Positions 20,978 through 21,004 of a stretch of 21,004 nt of DNA are shown in pieces. The position numbers were made by a program, and so were the translations under genes. The notes under the pieces are model-generated. The model saw only the letters and a program-made list of their open reading frames with translations, made no database searches and was not told the origin of the DNA. Source of the stretch: a virus; the IMG/VR virus record IMGVR_UViG_3300037882_000480, positions 1 through 21,004 of that record. One strand, written 5' to 3'. The number at the start of each line of letters is the position of its first letter. The stretch's first letter is position 1.

Positions 20978-21004
20978 TTTATATCCTTTCGTTGTTGTGT
21001 GGGC

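Noticed and set aside
1-21004. CRISPR arrays, insertion sequences, diversity-generating retroelement
   Set aside because: No regularly spaced repeats, transposase, reverse transcriptase or template/variable repeat pair was found in this window.

Overview
The window is a contiguous piece of a podovirus (short-tailed phage) genome covering DNA packaging, head, tail tube, internal-virion (ejection) proteins and the start of the tail-fibre region. Every gene I can support lies on the minus strand, so the window reads biologically from right to left. Genes are packed by 1-11 nt overlaps, ATGA or TAATG junctions, and stop codons followed directly by ATG. Most have good Shine-Dalgarno (SD) sequences. 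There is no gene-free stretch longer than about 140 nt. The DNA is AT-rich (my rough impression is about 40% GC), and strong SD use points to a bacterial host with ordinary SD initiation, most likely an AT-rich proteobacterium. The host call is inference. No integrase, repressor, RNA polymerase, replication gene or recognisable lysis enzyme is visible.

Layout in transcription order. (1) 20977-19860: six very small genes of unknown function; four encode tiny membrane proteins or hydrophobic peptides. (2) 19827-18100: terminase small subunit (P22/Sf6 gp3-like) and large subunit (PBSX/Terminase_3-like, ATPase and nuclease motifs intact). (3) 18103-17464: a free-standing GNAT acetyltransferase and a 64-aa basic protein. 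(4) 17461-13942: T7 gp8-like portal, a 96-aa protein, a scaffold-like protein, and a 218-aa protein with a possible C-terminal HeH/LEM-like motif. (5) 13941-13802: the longest non-coding gap, with a repeated motif and a hairpin, directly upstream of the major capsid gene. (6) 13801-11875: major capsid protein and two small structural proteins, then a clear hairpin terminator at 11835-11867. (7) 11819-8914: tail tubular proteins A and B (T7 gp11- and gp12-like). (8) 8869-2445: ejection proteins resembling T7 gp14 and gp15, and a gp16-like protein split in two by one TAA in the same reading frame. (9) 2392-1: a tail fibre with a collagen-like GPQ/GPA stretch, two tiny proteins, a 113-aa beta protein, and a LamG/concanavalin-like protein that runs off the left edge.

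The portal, scaffold, tail tube and ejection proteins make this a T7-like virion, but the terminase genes sit at the start of the structural block rather than at its end as in T7. The motif-bearing leader, capsid genes and terminator recall the T7 phi10 / gene 10 / Tphi arrangement that raises capsid expression. I saw no defence system, CRISPR array, retroelement or other clearly new multi-gene system. The best leads are the stop-split ejection protein, the acetyltransferase-like domain inside it, the capsid-gene leader, the possibly leaderless terS transcript, and the odd start of the gp14-like gene.
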